Of a stretch of 49,572 nt of DNA, positions 7,536 to 15,644 are shown piece after piece. The position numbers and the translations under genes are program-made. Each line of letters opens with the position of its first letter. The stretch's first letter is position 1. Source of the stretch: Acidimicrobiales bacterium (GTDB lineage: Bacteria > Actinomycetota > Acidimicrobiia > Acidimicrobiales > Iamiaceae); NCBI GenBank assembly GCA_035630295.1, contig DASQKY010000025.1, positions 1 through 49,572 of the forward strand, given 5' to 3'. The notes under the pieces were generated by a model. It saw only the letters and a program-made list of their open reading frames with translations, had not been told where the DNA came from and did no database searches.

Positions 7536-9284
7536 TCAGGGCTCGGGGTCGCGCCAGGCGGCCAGCTCCTCGACCGCCACCGCCTCGCCGTACAGGTAGC
7601 CCTGGCCGGCGTCGCAGCCCATCTCCTCCAGCAGCGTGGCCTGGTCGGGGTGCTCCACCCCCTCGGCCACCACCGTGAAGCCCAGGGTCCGGCCCAGGGT
7701 CACGGCCGCGGCCACGATGGCCCGGTCCCGGGCGTCGTGGACGATGCCGCCCACGAAGATGCGGTCGATCTTGAGGGTGTCGGCCACGTCGACCTGGCGC
7801 AGGTGCTCCAACGAGGCGTAGCCGGTGCCGAAGTCGTCGATGGCGATGCGCACCCCCCGCTGGTGCAGCCGCCGGAGCAGGGCGGCGCTGCGCTCCACGT
7901 CCCGCACCAGGGCGCTCTCGGTGACCTCCAGGCACAGGCGGGCGGGGTCGATGCCGTGCCGATCGAGGGCGGCGTCGACCCGGCCCAGCAGGCGGGGGTC
8001 GTCGAGCTGGCGGGCGGAGACGTTGACGCTGACCCCGACGTCGGAGATGGGCCCGGCCACCGCCGCCACCGCGGTGTCGAGGGCCCAGCCCCCCAGCTCG
8101 ACCACCAGGCCCGTCTCCTCGGCCACGGGGATGAACTCCTCGGGCCCGATGGGGCCCCGGGGGGAGTCCCAGCGCACCAGGGCCTCGGCCCCCACCAGGT
8201 GCCCGGAGCCCAGCGCCACCAGGGGCTGGTAGGCCAGGCGCAGGCCGTCGCCGGCCAGGGCCCGGCGCAGGTCGCGCTCCAGGTCGATGCGGGCCACGGC
8301 CGCCTCGTAGGTGCCGGGCCGGTAGCGCACCACCTCCGAGCCGCCCAGCGACACCGACTCGCGGGTGGCGATGCCGGCCTTGTGGATCAGGCTGTTCACG
8401 GTGTCCAGCTCGGTGGCCACCACCACCCCCACCCCGGGGGTGATGGCGATGTCGTGGTCGCCCACCGCCACCGGCAGGGCCAGGGCCCGGCGGACCCGCT
8501 CCCCCATCTCGGTGGCCTCGTGGGGGCCGACCTCGTCGCAGATCACCGCGAAGGCCGAGCCCCGCAGGTGGCCCACCAGGTCGCCGGGGCGGATGACGGC
8601 CCGGAGCCGCTCCCCCACGGCCCGCAGCAGGGCGTCGCCCTGGGCCCCGACCAGGCCGTCCTCCAGGGTGTCGAGCCGGTCGAGGGCCACCTGGACCAGG
8701 GCCATGGACCGCCGGGGCCGCCGGTGCAGGGCCTCGCGCAGCCGGGCCATGACCATGCTCTGGTTGGGCAGCCCGGTGGCATCGTGCTCCAGGGCCGACT
8801 GGCGGAGGCGGTTGCGGTCGGCGGCGCGGGCCAGGGCCAGGGCGGCCACCGTGGCCCACGGGGCCAGGGCCCGGCCCACGGCCTCGGCCTCGGGGGCGGC
8901 GGCCCCCGGGGACCGTTCGGGCACGGCGGCCAGGACGCCGAGCAGCTCGCCCCGCTCGGTCAGCGGGACCAGCACCGGCGACCCCAGGCCGGCGGCCTCC
9001 AGGTCGGGGGCGGCATCGGCCCAGGGAGCGGCGGCCAGGTCGGCCACCTCGACCCCGTCGACCCCGGCCCCGGTGGCCACCCGGTCGAGGGCCAGCACGG
9101 CCCGGCGGGGCAGGTCGAGGGCCCGGCCGTGGACCCGGGCCGGGCCCGAGCGGGCCGCCACCACCACCCGGTGGCCGGGCACCTCGGCGGCGGCCGCCGC
9201 GGCCACCCACTCGGCCACCACGTCGACCGGCTCGCCGGCCAGGATGGCGGCCAGGACGCCGTCGACGTCGTCGGGGGGTGTCAC
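7536..9284 (-). CDS. EAL-domain protein with degenerate GGDEF (probable c-di-GMP phosphodiesterase)
   Basis: A protein of 582 residues. The N-terminal 160 residues are Ala-rich and GAF-like in outline. A GGDEF domain spans about 165-325, but its signature is reduced to LRGSAF (240-245), so cyclase activity is not expected. The EAL domain (about 335-582) keeps EALVRW at 367-372, the NVSARQL and LEVTES motifs, IDDFGTGYASL, LKIDRIF and VVAEGVE, all needed for metal binding and hydrolysis of c-di-GMP. No transmembrane segment is visible, so it should be cytosolic. Its GTG at 9284 overlaps the hemL stop in a GTGA, so its translation is probably coupled to heme synthesis. The sensory ligand is unknown. 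Confidence 0.88.
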   Translation of the reverse strand: MTPPDDVDGVLAAILAGEPVDVVAEWVAAAAAAEVPGHRVVVAARSGPARVHGRALDLPRRAVLALDRVATGAGVDGVEVADLAAAPWADAAPDLEAAGLGSPVLVPLTERGELLGVLAAVPERSPGAAAPEAEAVGRALAPWATVAALALARAADRNRLRQSALEHDATGLPNQSMVMARLREALHRRPRRSMALVQVALDRLDTLEDGLVGAQGDALLRAVGERLRAVIRPGDLVGHLRGSAFAVICDEVGPHEATEMGERVRRALALPVAVGDHDIAITPGVGVVVATELDTVNSLIHKAGIATRESVSLGGSEVVRYRPGTYEAAVARIDLERDLRRALAGDGLRLAYQPLVALGSGHLVGAEALVRWDSPRGPIGPEEFIPVAEETGLVVELGGWALDTAVAAVAGPISDVGVSVNVSARQLDDPRLLGRVDAALDRHGIDPARLCLEVTESALVRDVERSAALLRRLHQRGVRIAIDDFGTGYASLEHLRQVDVADTLKIDRIFVGGIVHDARDRAIVAAAVTLGRTLGFTVVAEGVEHPDQATLLEEMGCDAGQGYLYGEAVAVEELAAWRDPEP

Positions 9285-10579
9285 CCGGCCGCCTGCCGGG
9301 CCGCGTCCCGGGCCAGGGCCACGACCTCGTCGATCACCGCGTCGTCGTGGGCCAGGCCCGGGAACAGCACCTCGTAGGGACCGGGGGCCAGGGCCACGCC
9401 CCGGTCCAGGAGGGCGTGGAACAGCCGGGCGTAGGCCGCGGTGTCGGTGGCCCGGGCCGTCTCGTAGTCGACGGCCGCCACCGGGCCCAGGTGCAGGCCG
9501 ACCAGCGGCCCCACCACCGGCACGTGGCCCGGGAGGCCGGCGTCGGCCAGGGCCGCGGCCAGGCCGGTGCCCAAGCGGGCGGCGGTGGCCTCCAACCGAG
9601 CCTGGGCCGCGGCGTCCAGGAGGTCGAGGGCGGCCAGGCCCGCCGCGGTGGCCAGCGGGTTCCCCGACAGGGTGCCGGCCTGGTACACCGCGCCCAGGGG
9701 CGCCATCTGGTCCATGAGGTCGCCCCGGCCGCCGAAGGCGCCCACGTTCAGCCCGCCGCCGATGACCTTGCCGAAGCAGCTCAGGTCGGGGGCCACGCCG
9801 TAGGCCTCCTGGGCCCCGCCCGCCCCCAGCCGGAACCCGGTGATGACCTCGTCGAAGACCAGCAGGGCCCCGACCCGGTCGCACTCGGCCCGCAGGCCGG
9901 CCAGGAAGCCGGGACCGGGCGCCACCAGGCCCATGTTGGCCGCCACCGGCTCCACGATGACCGCCGCCACCGACTCGTCCAGCTCCGGCACCCGGTTGTA
10001 GGGCACAACCACGGTGTCGGCCACCGCCCCGGGTGGCACCCCGGCCGAGGCGGGGATGCCGGTGGCGCTGTCGGGGTCCACGTCGATGAGGGCCACGGCG
10101 CTGCCCGCCTCGGCCAGCAGGCCGTCGCTGTGGCCGTGGTAGCAGCCCGAGAACTTCACGATGCGGTGGCGCCCGGTGGCCCCGCGGGCCAGGCGCAGGG
10201 CGCTCATGGTGGCCTCGGTGCCGCTGGAGACGAGCCGGACCCGCTCCACCGACGGGACCCGGTCGCAGATGGCCTCGGCCAGCAGCACCTCCCGCTCGGT
10301 GGGGGCCCCGTAGGACGTGCCCCCGGCCGCCGCCTCCTGCACCGCGGCCACGATGGCGGGGTGGGCGTGGCCGGCGATGATGGCCCCGTAGGACTGGACC
10401 AGGTCGATCAGGCGGCGGCCCTCGACGTCCCACACGTAGGGGCCCTCGGCCCGGGCCACGAAGTAGGGCGTGCCCCCCACGGCCCGGAAGGCCCGCACCG
10501 GCGAGCTGACCCCGCCGGGGATGACCCGCAGGGCCCGGGCGAACAGGCCGTCGTTGGAGAGGTGTGCGTCGTCGTCCAC
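9281..10579 (-). CDS. hemL: Glutamate-1-semialdehyde 2,1-aminomutase
   Basis: A PLP enzyme of 432 residues that turns glutamate 1-semialdehyde (made by HemA) into 5-aminolevulinate. SSGTEATMSALRLAR is at about 118-132, DEVITGFR at 243-250, and the PLP lysine is K271 in FGKVIGGGLNVGAFGG. The length matches the family. The GTG at 10579 gives the normal N-terminus (SNDGLFARALRVIPGGVSSPVRAF pattern). A TAGGGT at 10590-10595 lies 10 nt upstream, so the leader would be only a few nt. It overlaps the EAL gene by 4 nt. hemB ends about 44 nt upstream on the same strand. Confidence 0.95.
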   Translation of the reverse strand: MDDDAHLSNDGLFARALRVIPGGVSSPVRAFRAVGGTPYFVARAEGPYVWDVEGRRLIDLVQSYGAIIAGHAHPAIVAAVQEAAAGGTSYGAPTEREVLLAEAICDRVPSVERVRLVSSGTEATMSALRLARGATGRHRIVKFSGCYHGHSDGLLAEAGSAVALIDVDPDSATGIPASAGVPPGAVADTVVVPYNRVPELDESVAAVIVEPVAANMGLVAPGPGFLAGLRAECDRVGALLVFDEVITGFRLGAGGAQEAYGVAPDLSCFGKVIGGGLNVGAFGGRGDLMDQMAPLGAVYQAGTLSGNPLATAAGLAALDLLDAAAQARLEATAARLGTGLAAALADAGLPGHVPVVGPLVGLHLGPVAAVDYETARATDTAAYARLFHALLDRGVALAPGPYEVLFPGLAHDDAVIDEVVALARDAARQAAG

Positions 10580-10623
10580 AGCGGCGAGCACCCTACTGAC
10601 GCCCGGTGGCCGGGGCGGGCCGG

Positions 10624-11607
10624 TCAGGCGGTGAGGGCCTCGGCGGCCTCGGCGGCCAGGTAGGTGAGGATGAGGTCGGCGCCGGCCCGCTTGATGGCGG
10701 TGAGGTGCTCCAGGGCCACCGCCGGGCCGTCGATCCAGCCCCGCTCGGCCGCGGCCTTGATCATCGAGTACTCGCCGGAGACGTGGTAGGCGGCCAGGGG
10801 GACGTCGAGCGCGTCCCGGGCCCGGGCCAGGACGTCGAGGTAGGCCAGGGCGGGCTTGACCATGACCACGTCGGCGCCCTCGGCCACGTCGGCTCGGATC
10901 TCCTCCAGGGCCTCGCGGGCGTTGGCCGGGTCCTGCTGGTAGGCCCGCCGGTCGCCACCGCCGGCGATCTCCACGTCGACCGCCTCGCGGAACGGCCCGT
11001 AGAGCGCCGAGGCGTACTTGGCCGCGTAGGCCATGACGCCCACCTGGTGGTGGCCGGCCCCGTCCAGGGCCCGGCGGATGGCCCCCACCTGACCGTCCAT
11101 CATCCCCGAGGGGGCGACGAGGTCGGCCCCGGCCGCGGCCTGGGCCAGGGCCACCTCGGCGTAGCGCCCCAGGGTGGCGTCGTTGTCGACCTCGCCGGTG
11201 GCGGTGAGCAGGCCGCAGTGGCCGTGGTCGGTGTACTCGTCGAGGCACAGGTCGGCCATGAGCACCACGTCGTCGCCCACGTCGTCGCGCAGGTCGCGCA
11301 GGGCCACCTGGACGATGCCGTCGGGGTCGGAGGCCCCCGAGCCCTCGGCGTCCTTGGCCGCCGGGATGCCGAACAGGATCACCGCCCCGATGCCGAGGCC
11401 CCGCAGGCGGGCCACCTCGGCCACCAGGCTGGCCCGGGTGTGCTGGACCACGCCGGGCAGCGAGGCGATGGGGTGGGGCTCGGTGATGCCCTCCCGCACG
11501 AACAGGGGGGCGACCAGGTCGTCCACGCCCAGGCGGGTCTCGGCCACCAGGCGCCGCAGGGCCGGCGTGCGGCGCAGGCGGCGGAGGCGCTGCTGGGGGA
11601 ACGGCAT
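10624..11607 (-). CDS. hemB: Delta-aminolevulinic acid dehydratase (porphobilinogen synthase)
   Basis: A protein of 327 residues that condenses two 5-aminolevulinate molecules to porphobilinogen. The catalytic lysines are K197 (AYAAKYASALYGPFR) and K251 (VMVKPALAYLD). The metal-site segment ADLCLDEYTDHGHCG has C121, D123 and C131, a mixed form between the all-Cys zinc site and the Asp-rich magnesium site. A TAGGCT box ends 6 nt before the ATG, so it is probably leaderless. It is followed by hemL on the same strand. Confidence 0.95.
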   Translation of the reverse strand: MPFPQQRLRRLRRTPALRRLVAETRLGVDDLVAPLFVREGITEPHPIASLPGVVQHTRASLVAEVARLRGLGIGAVILFGIPAAKDAEGSGASDPDGIVQVALRDLRDDVGDDVVLMADLCLDEYTDHGHCGLLTATGEVDNDATLGRYAEVALAQAAAGADLVAPSGMMDGQVGAIRRALDGAGHHQVGVMAYAAKYASALYGPFREAVDVEIAGGGDRRAYQQDPANAREALEEIRADVAEGADVVMVKPALAYLDVLARARDALDVPLAAYHVSGEYSMIKAAAERGWIDGPAVALEHLTAIKRAGADLILTYLAAEAAEALTA

Positions 11608-11613
11608 GCCCGC

Positions 11614-11619
11614 AGCCTA
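11614..11619 (-). promoter_or_regulatory. -10 box (TAGGCT) for hemB
   Basis: It lies 6 nt upstream of the hemB ATG at 11607, with no Shine-Dalgarno sequence. Confidence 0.5.
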
Positions 11620-11645
11620 CGGAGGCTCCCGGCGCCGGGCCGAGG

Positions 11646-12383
11646 TCAGCGACCCGGGGGGACGAGGCCGGCCAGGACGTCGGGGTCGAGGTCGGCCAGG
11701 GTGGCGGCCACCAGGGCGGCGGCGGTGAGGTCGTGCTGGGTGGTGAGGCGGTTGGGCACGGCCACCACGGCCCCGATGCCGGCGGCCAGGGCGGCCTGGA
11801 CGCCCCGGTGGGTGTCCTCCACGGCCACCACCTCGGCGGGGTCGGCCCCCAGCTCGGCCACCGCGGCCAGGTAGAGGTCGGGGGCCGGCTTGCCGGCCCG
11901 GACCGAGGGGTGGTCCCGGCCCACCAGCACGTCGAAGCGGTCCCGCAACCCGAAGCGCTCGAGGTGGTGCTCGACCCAGCCCCGGGACGAGCCCGAGGCC
12001 ACGGCCACCGGGACGCCCCGGTCGTGGAGGGCGTGGACCAGCTCGGCGGCCCCCGCCGTGATCAGGGCGGCGTCCCGCGACGGGGGCAGGTCGGCGACCG
12101 CCTCCCGGGCGGCCTCGAAGGCGGCCTCGTCGATGTCGAGCCCGAGCAACGGGGCCAGGGCGTGCCAGTAGGGCTCCCCGCTGGACACGCCGACGGCGTG
12201 GGCGCCCCAGAGCTCGGGCGTGAGGTCGGCCCCGAGGCCGGCCACGGCCCTCCGGGCCCGCTCGTAGATGGGCCACTCGGTGTCGGCCAGGGTGCCGTCG
12301 AAGTCGAACACCACGGCGGCCAGCGCCGGGCCGGTGGGGGCCGGCTCGGCGGCCGGGGACGGTCGGTCGACGGGCGGGGCCAC
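11646..12383 (-). CDS. HAD-family phosphatase (beta-phosphoglucomutase-like)
   Basis: A HAD hydrolase of 245 residues. Motif I DFDGTLADTE contains the nucleophile Asp, SGSSRGWVEHHL is the motif II region, the motif III lysine is in AGKPAPDLYL, and the acidic motif IV is VEDTHRGVQAA. The helical cap between motifs I and II is of the type seen in small sugar-phosphate phosphatases and phosphoglucomutases; the substrate cannot be read from sequence. The GTG at 12383 is chosen because a TACCCT box ends 6 nt before it. A longer reading to 12476 would add only low-complexity residues. It lies between hemB and the repeat-protein gene and may be a bystander in the tetrapyrrole cluster. Confidence 0.8.
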   Translation of the reverse strand: MAPPVDRPSPAAEPAPTGPALAAVVFDFDGTLADTEWPIYERARRAVAGLGADLTPELWGAHAVGVSSGEPYWHALAPLLGLDIDEAAFEAAREAVADLPPSRDAALITAGAAELVHALHDRGVPVAVASGSSRGWVEHHLERFGLRDRFDVLVGRDHPSVRAGKPAPDLYLAAVAELGADPAEVVAVEDTHRGVQAALAAGIGAVVAVPNRLTTQHDLTAAALVAATLADLDPDVLAGLVPPGR

Positions 12384-12389
12384 CGGGCG

Positions 12390-12395
12390 AGGGTA
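12390..12395 (-). promoter_or_regulatory. -10 box (TACCCT) for HAD gene
   Basis: It lies 6 nt upstream of the GTG at 12383 and settles the choice of start. Confidence 0.5.
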
Positions 12396-12529
12396 GCGAG
12401 CCCGCCCCCCGGGGCCGACCCCGCCGGCGGCCGGCCCGGGGACCCCCTCCCGGCGGGCCACCGGAACATCGCCCACCGCGGGCCGCTCTCACCTCCACAC
12501 CCCGCAGCACCGAGCGACCGGAGAGACCC

Positions 12530-13012
12530 ATGACCGACTTCGACCTGGACGGCGACGGCTTCATCGATGCCGTCGACACCGACGGCGACGGGTACGCCGA
12601 CACCTTCGACACCAACGCCGACGGCTACGCCGACGCCCTGGACACCAACGCCGACGGGTGGATCGACGCCGTGGACACCGACGGCGACGGGGTCATCGAC
12701 ACGGTCGACGCCGACGGCGACGGGTACGCCGACGGCGGAGCGGCCACCGCTCCCAGCGCCGGGTACGACCTGGACGGCGACGGGGTCGTCGACAGCTACG
12801 ACCTCGACGGCGACGGCCTGCCCGACACCTACGGCGGCACCACCTTCGGCGGCGGGGGCGGCGGCACCGCCGGCCCGTTCGACACCAACCCCTACACCCC
12901 GTCCGAGGTCGCCCAGGGCTACAGCACCACCGACTCCAGCTTCATCGAGCCCAGCCGCTTCGCCGACGACAGCAGCGTCATCAGCACCAACGACCTCACC
13001 GGCGTCCTCTGA
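12530..13012 (+). CDS. DxDGDG repeat protein A (calcium-loop type, no signal peptide)
   Basis: A very acidic protein of 160 residues. Six tandem 11-residue units with consensus DTDGDGYADAV fill residues 5-70, then two more (DLDGDGVVDSY, DLDGDGLPDTY) at 80-101. A Gly-rich stretch and a Ser/Thr/Asp-rich tail ending NDLTGVL follow. Each DxDGDGxxD loop has the ligands of an EF-hand or thrombospondin-3 calcium loop. There is no signal peptide, lipobox or membrane segment, so secretion is not evident. The GGAGAG site 6-7 nt before the ATG shows this is a leadered gene, unlike its neighbours. It is the only plus-strand gene inside the heme cluster. A second family member lies at 38325-38876. Function unknown. 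Confidence 0.8.
   Translation: MTDFDLDGDGFIDAVDTDGDGYADTFDTNADGYADALDTNADGWIDAVDTDGDGVIDTVDADGDGYADGGAATAPSAGYDLDGDGVVDSYDLDGDGLPDTYGGTTFGGGGGGTAGPFDTNPYTPSEVAQGYSTTDSSFIEPSRFADDSSVISTNDLTGVL
12542..12739 (+). repeat. Six tandem 33-bp coding repeats
   Basis: These units encode six consecutive 11-residue DxDGDG units of protein A. The DNA copies are similar but not identical (GACACCGACGGCGACGG core), consistent with old or selected duplication. Confidence 0.8.
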
Positions 13013-13020
13013 CCCCGGCG

Positions 13021-13055
13021 GGCCCTGCCCCCCTCCCTCGGGAGCGGGCGGGGCC
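13021..13055. terminator. Hairpin between convergent repeat-protein gene and cobA-hemD
   Basis: GGCCCTGCCC (13021-13030) pairs with GGGCGGGGCC (13046-13055) with one mismatch or wobble, and TCCC/GGGA (13034-13043) extends the stem inside. It is likely a bidirectional terminator without a clear T-run. Confidence 0.5.
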
Positions 13056-13063
13056 GCACCGGG

Positions 13064-14548
13064 TCATCGGGCCGGGCCCGACCCCGAGGCGTGGGCCACC
13101 AGCGCCGCCACCAGGCCGTCGATGGTGTGCTCCGCGGCCTCGACGGTGACGGGCAGGCCGGCGGCCCGGGCCGTGGCCGCGGTGACGGGGCCGATGCAGG
13201 CCACCACCGGGGGGGCGGCATCGACACCGAAGGCGTCCACGAAGCGCGTCACCGTGGAGGACGAGGCGAAGGTGACGGAGTCGGCGGCGGCCACCCGGGC
13301 CCGGGCGCCGTCGGTGACCGGGGCCGCGGTGGTGCGGTAGGCGGGCACCACCTCGACCTCCCAGCCCCGGGCCCGCAGGCCCTCGGGCAGCACCGGGCGG
13401 GCCTCCTCGGCCCGGGCCAGCAGCACCCGCCGCGGCGCGGCCGGGTCCGGGGGCGGGTCGGGGAAGGACTCCAGCAGGGCCTCGGCCACGAACCGGTCGG
13501 GCACCAGGTCGGCGACGACGCGGTGGGCGGCCAGCGCCGCCGCCGTGCCCGGCCCGATGGCCGCCACCCGCACGCCGCCCAGGGCCCGGCTGTCGGGGAT
13601 GTGGGCGAAGGTCCGCTCCACCCCGTTGGGCGAGGTGAGCACCAGCCAGGCGCACCGCCCCACCCCGGCCACCGCGGCGCGGAGCGCCGCGCCCCCGTCG
13701 CTGGGCGGGCCCACCTCGATGAGGGGCACCTCCACCGGCTCGGCCCCGGCCGCGGCCAGGCCTCGGCTGAGCTGCGAGGCCTGGGCCCGGGTCCTGGTCA
13801 CCACCACCCGTTGGCCGAACAGGGGGCGGCGCTCGAACCAGGCCAGGTCGGTGGCCGCCACCCGGCCCACCACGATCACCGACGGCGCCTCCAGGGCCTG
13901 GTCGCCCAGCGTGGCCAGGGTGGCCCGCACCGCCACCTGGTCGGGCCGGGTGCCCCACCGGACGGCGGCGGCCGGGGTCCCCGGGTCCAGGCCGGCGCCC
14001 AGCAGCCGGGCCGAGATCTGCGGCCACCGGGCCACGCCCATGAGGATCACCAGGGTGCCGCCCAGCCGGGCCGCGGCCTCCCAGTCGATGGTGCCCTCGC
14101 CGGCCGAGGGGTCCTCGTGGCCGGTGATGACGGTGAAGGCGGTGGACGAGAAGCGCTGGGTCACCGGGATGCCGGCGTAGGCCGGGGCGGCGATGGCCGA
14201 GGTGATGCCCGGCACCACCTCCCAGGCCACGCCGGCCGCGGCCAGGGCCGCGGCCTCCTCCCCGCCCCGGGCGAACACGAACGGGTCGCCGCCCTTGAGC
14301 CGGACCACCCGCTGGCCCCGCCGGCCCCGCTCGACGAGGAGCGCGTTGATGCCGTCCTGGGTGAGGCGGGCCCGGCCGGGGGCCTTGCCCACGTCGATGC
14401 GCTCGGCCTCGGGCGGGGCCAGGTCCAGCAGGGCGGCGGCCGACAGCCGGTCGTGGACCACCACCTCGGCCCGGGCCAGCACCTCGGCCCCCCGCAGGGT
14501 GAGCAGTCCCGGGTCGCCGGGCCCGGCGCCGACCAGGTGGACCGTCAT
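13064..14548 (-). CDS. cobA-hemD: Uroporphyrinogen-III C-methyltransferase / uroporphyrinogen-III synthase fusion
   Basis: A bifunctional protein of 494 residues. The N-terminal SUMT domain (about 1-240) has GAGPGDPGLLTLRG at 7-20, LKGGDPFVFARGGEE at 84-98 and VPGITSA near 112; it methylates uroporphyrinogen III to precorrin-2. The C-terminal HemD domain (about 247-494) cyclises hydroxymethylbilane, with LTSPNGVERTF and the late FASSSTVTRFVDAF segments. The fusion places the branch point to siroheme/cobalamin next to the step that makes its substrate. A TACTGT box ends 7 nt before the ATG, so it can be transcribed separately from hemC, whose stop is 135 nt upstream. Confidence 0.93.
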   Translation of the reverse strand: MTVHLVGAGPGDPGLLTLRGAEVLARAEVVVHDRLSAAALLDLAPPEAERIDVGKAPGRARLTQDGINALLVERGRRGQRVVRLKGGDPFVFARGGEEAAALAAAGVAWEVVPGITSAIAAPAYAGIPVTQRFSSTAFTVITGHEDPSAGEGTIDWEAAARLGGTLVILMGVARWPQISARLLGAGLDPGTPAAAVRWGTRPDQVAVRATLATLGDQALEAPSVIVVGRVAATDLAWFERRPLFGQRVVVTRTRAQASQLSRGLAAAGAEPVEVPLIEVGPPSDGGAALRAAVAGVGRCAWLVLTSPNGVERTFAHIPDSRALGGVRVAAIGPGTAAALAAHRVVADLVPDRFVAEALLESFPDPPPDPAAPRRVLLARAEEARPVLPEGLRARGWEVEVVPAYRTTAAPVTDGARARVAAADSVTFASSSTVTRFVDAFGVDAAPPVVACIGPVTAATARAAGLPVTVEAAEHTIDGLVAALVAHASGSGPAR

Positions 14549-14555
14549 GGCCCCG

Positions 14556-14561
14556 ACAGTA
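14556..14561 (-). promoter_or_regulatory. -10 box (TACTGT) for cobA-hemD
   Basis: It lies 7 nt upstream of the ATG at 14548, with no Shine-Dalgarno sequence. Confidence 0.5.
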
Positions 14562-14683
14562 GGCCGGGGTCGCCGCCCGCCGGCACGCCCGTCCCCGCCG
14601 GTGTCGGTCCGGGGCCCGGGCCCCGACGCCCGCAGGGGTCGGGCCAGGGCCGGGACGGGCCCGGGCGGCGCGGCCCGGCCGGG

Positions 14684-15613
14684 TCAGCGGGCGGCGGCCG
14701 CCAGGCGGAGGGTGCGGGCCAGCGAGGCGCCGAGACCGTCGGGGTCGATGCCGGTGGCGCCGGCCCGGTGGACCCGGCCCGACGGGTCGGCCAGGAGGGC
14801 CCGGACCCGCAGGGTGCCCTCGGCGTCGAGGACCTCGGCGTGGGCCCCGGCCGGCAGGTCGCAGTCGCCGCCCAGCTCGGCCAGGAAGGCTCGCTCGGCG
14901 TCGAGGCGGCGCCGGCTGGCCGGGTCCTGGATCGGGGCCAGCAGGTCGGCCACCGCGGTGTCCCCGGCCCGGGCCTCGACGGCCAGGGCCCCCTGGCCCA
15001 CCTGGGGCAGCAGCACGTCGGTGGCCAGGACCTCGTCGATCTCCTCGTCGAGGTCCAGCCGCTCCAGGGCCACAGCCGCCACCACCACGGCGTCGACCAC
15101 CGTGCCGTCGACCTCGGTGCCCACCCGGGCCAGGCGGGTGGCCATGTTGCCCCGCAACCCCACGAAGCGCAGGTCGGGGCGCAGCTCGGCCAGCTGCACC
15201 TGGCGCCGCTGGGAGCCGGTGGCCACCACGGCCCCAGGGGCCAGGTCGTCGAGGGTCCCGCCCACCAGGGCGTCGCGGGCGTCGCCCCGGGCCGGCACCG
15301 CGGCCAGGGCCAGGCCCTCGGCGGTGACGGCGGGCAGGTCCTTGGCCGAGTGGACGGCGATGTCGGCCACGCCCTCGAGGACGAGGCGCTGCACCTCGGT
15401 GGCGAACACGCCCTTTCCGCCGATCTCCGAGAGGGGCAGGTCGAGCCGCCGGTCGCCCAGGGTGTCGGTGCCGACCACCTGAACCACCAGGCCGGCGTGG
15501 GCCCGGGCCAGCAGGCCGGCCACGTGGTGGGCCTGCCACAGGGCCAGGGGGCTGGCTCGGGTGGCCAGCCGCAGTCGGCTCGGCGCCCCGGTCAGCACGC
15601 CCGCCGGCCCCAC
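14684..15613 (-). CDS. hemC: Hydroxymethylbilane synthase (porphobilinogen deaminase)
   Basis: A protein of 309 residues that polymerises four porphobilinogens on a dipyrromethane cofactor. RLRLATRASPLALWQ is at 13-27, HSAKDLP at 88-94, and the cofactor cysteine is C251 in LGGDCDLPAGAHA. The GTG at 15613 is the longest start; a second GTG at 15598 (VLTGAPSRLRL) is also possible, and neither has a Shine-Dalgarno site. The hemA stop is about 31 nt upstream, so cotranscription with hemA is likely. Confidence 0.93.
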   Translation of the reverse strand: MGPAGVLTGAPSRLRLATRASPLALWQAHHVAGLLARAHAGLVVQVVGTDTLGDRRLDLPLSEIGGKGVFATEVQRLVLEGVADIAVHSAKDLPAVTAEGLALAAVPARGDARDALVGGTLDDLAPGAVVATGSQRRQVQLAELRPDLRFVGLRGNMATRLARVGTEVDGTVVDAVVVAAVALERLDLDEEIDEVLATDVLLPQVGQGALAVEARAGDTAVADLLAPIQDPASRRRLDAERAFLAELGGDCDLPAGAHAEVLDAEGTLRVRALLADPSGRVHRAGATGIDPDGLGASLARTLRLAAAAR

Positions 15614-15644
15614 CCGCCGCCCCGGGGGGCCGGCTGCGCCGAGA

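Noticed and set aside
3707-7678. A plus-strand frame of 1323 residues opposite zwf, gnd and pgi
   Set aside because: It is the antisense of three well-recognised enzymes. Its composition (His, Gln, Gly, Val rich) is the usual shadow of codon-biased genes.
7488-9377. Plus-strand frame of 629 residues opposite the EAL gene
   Set aside because: Shadow frame with no domain; the minus-strand GGDEF/EAL motifs are unmistakable.
12567-13340. Second long frame over the DxDGDG repeat gene (Thr/Pro/Ala repeats)
   Set aside because: The repeat DNA is open in several frames. Only the 12530 frame has a Shine-Dalgarno site and a meaningful calcium-loop pattern.
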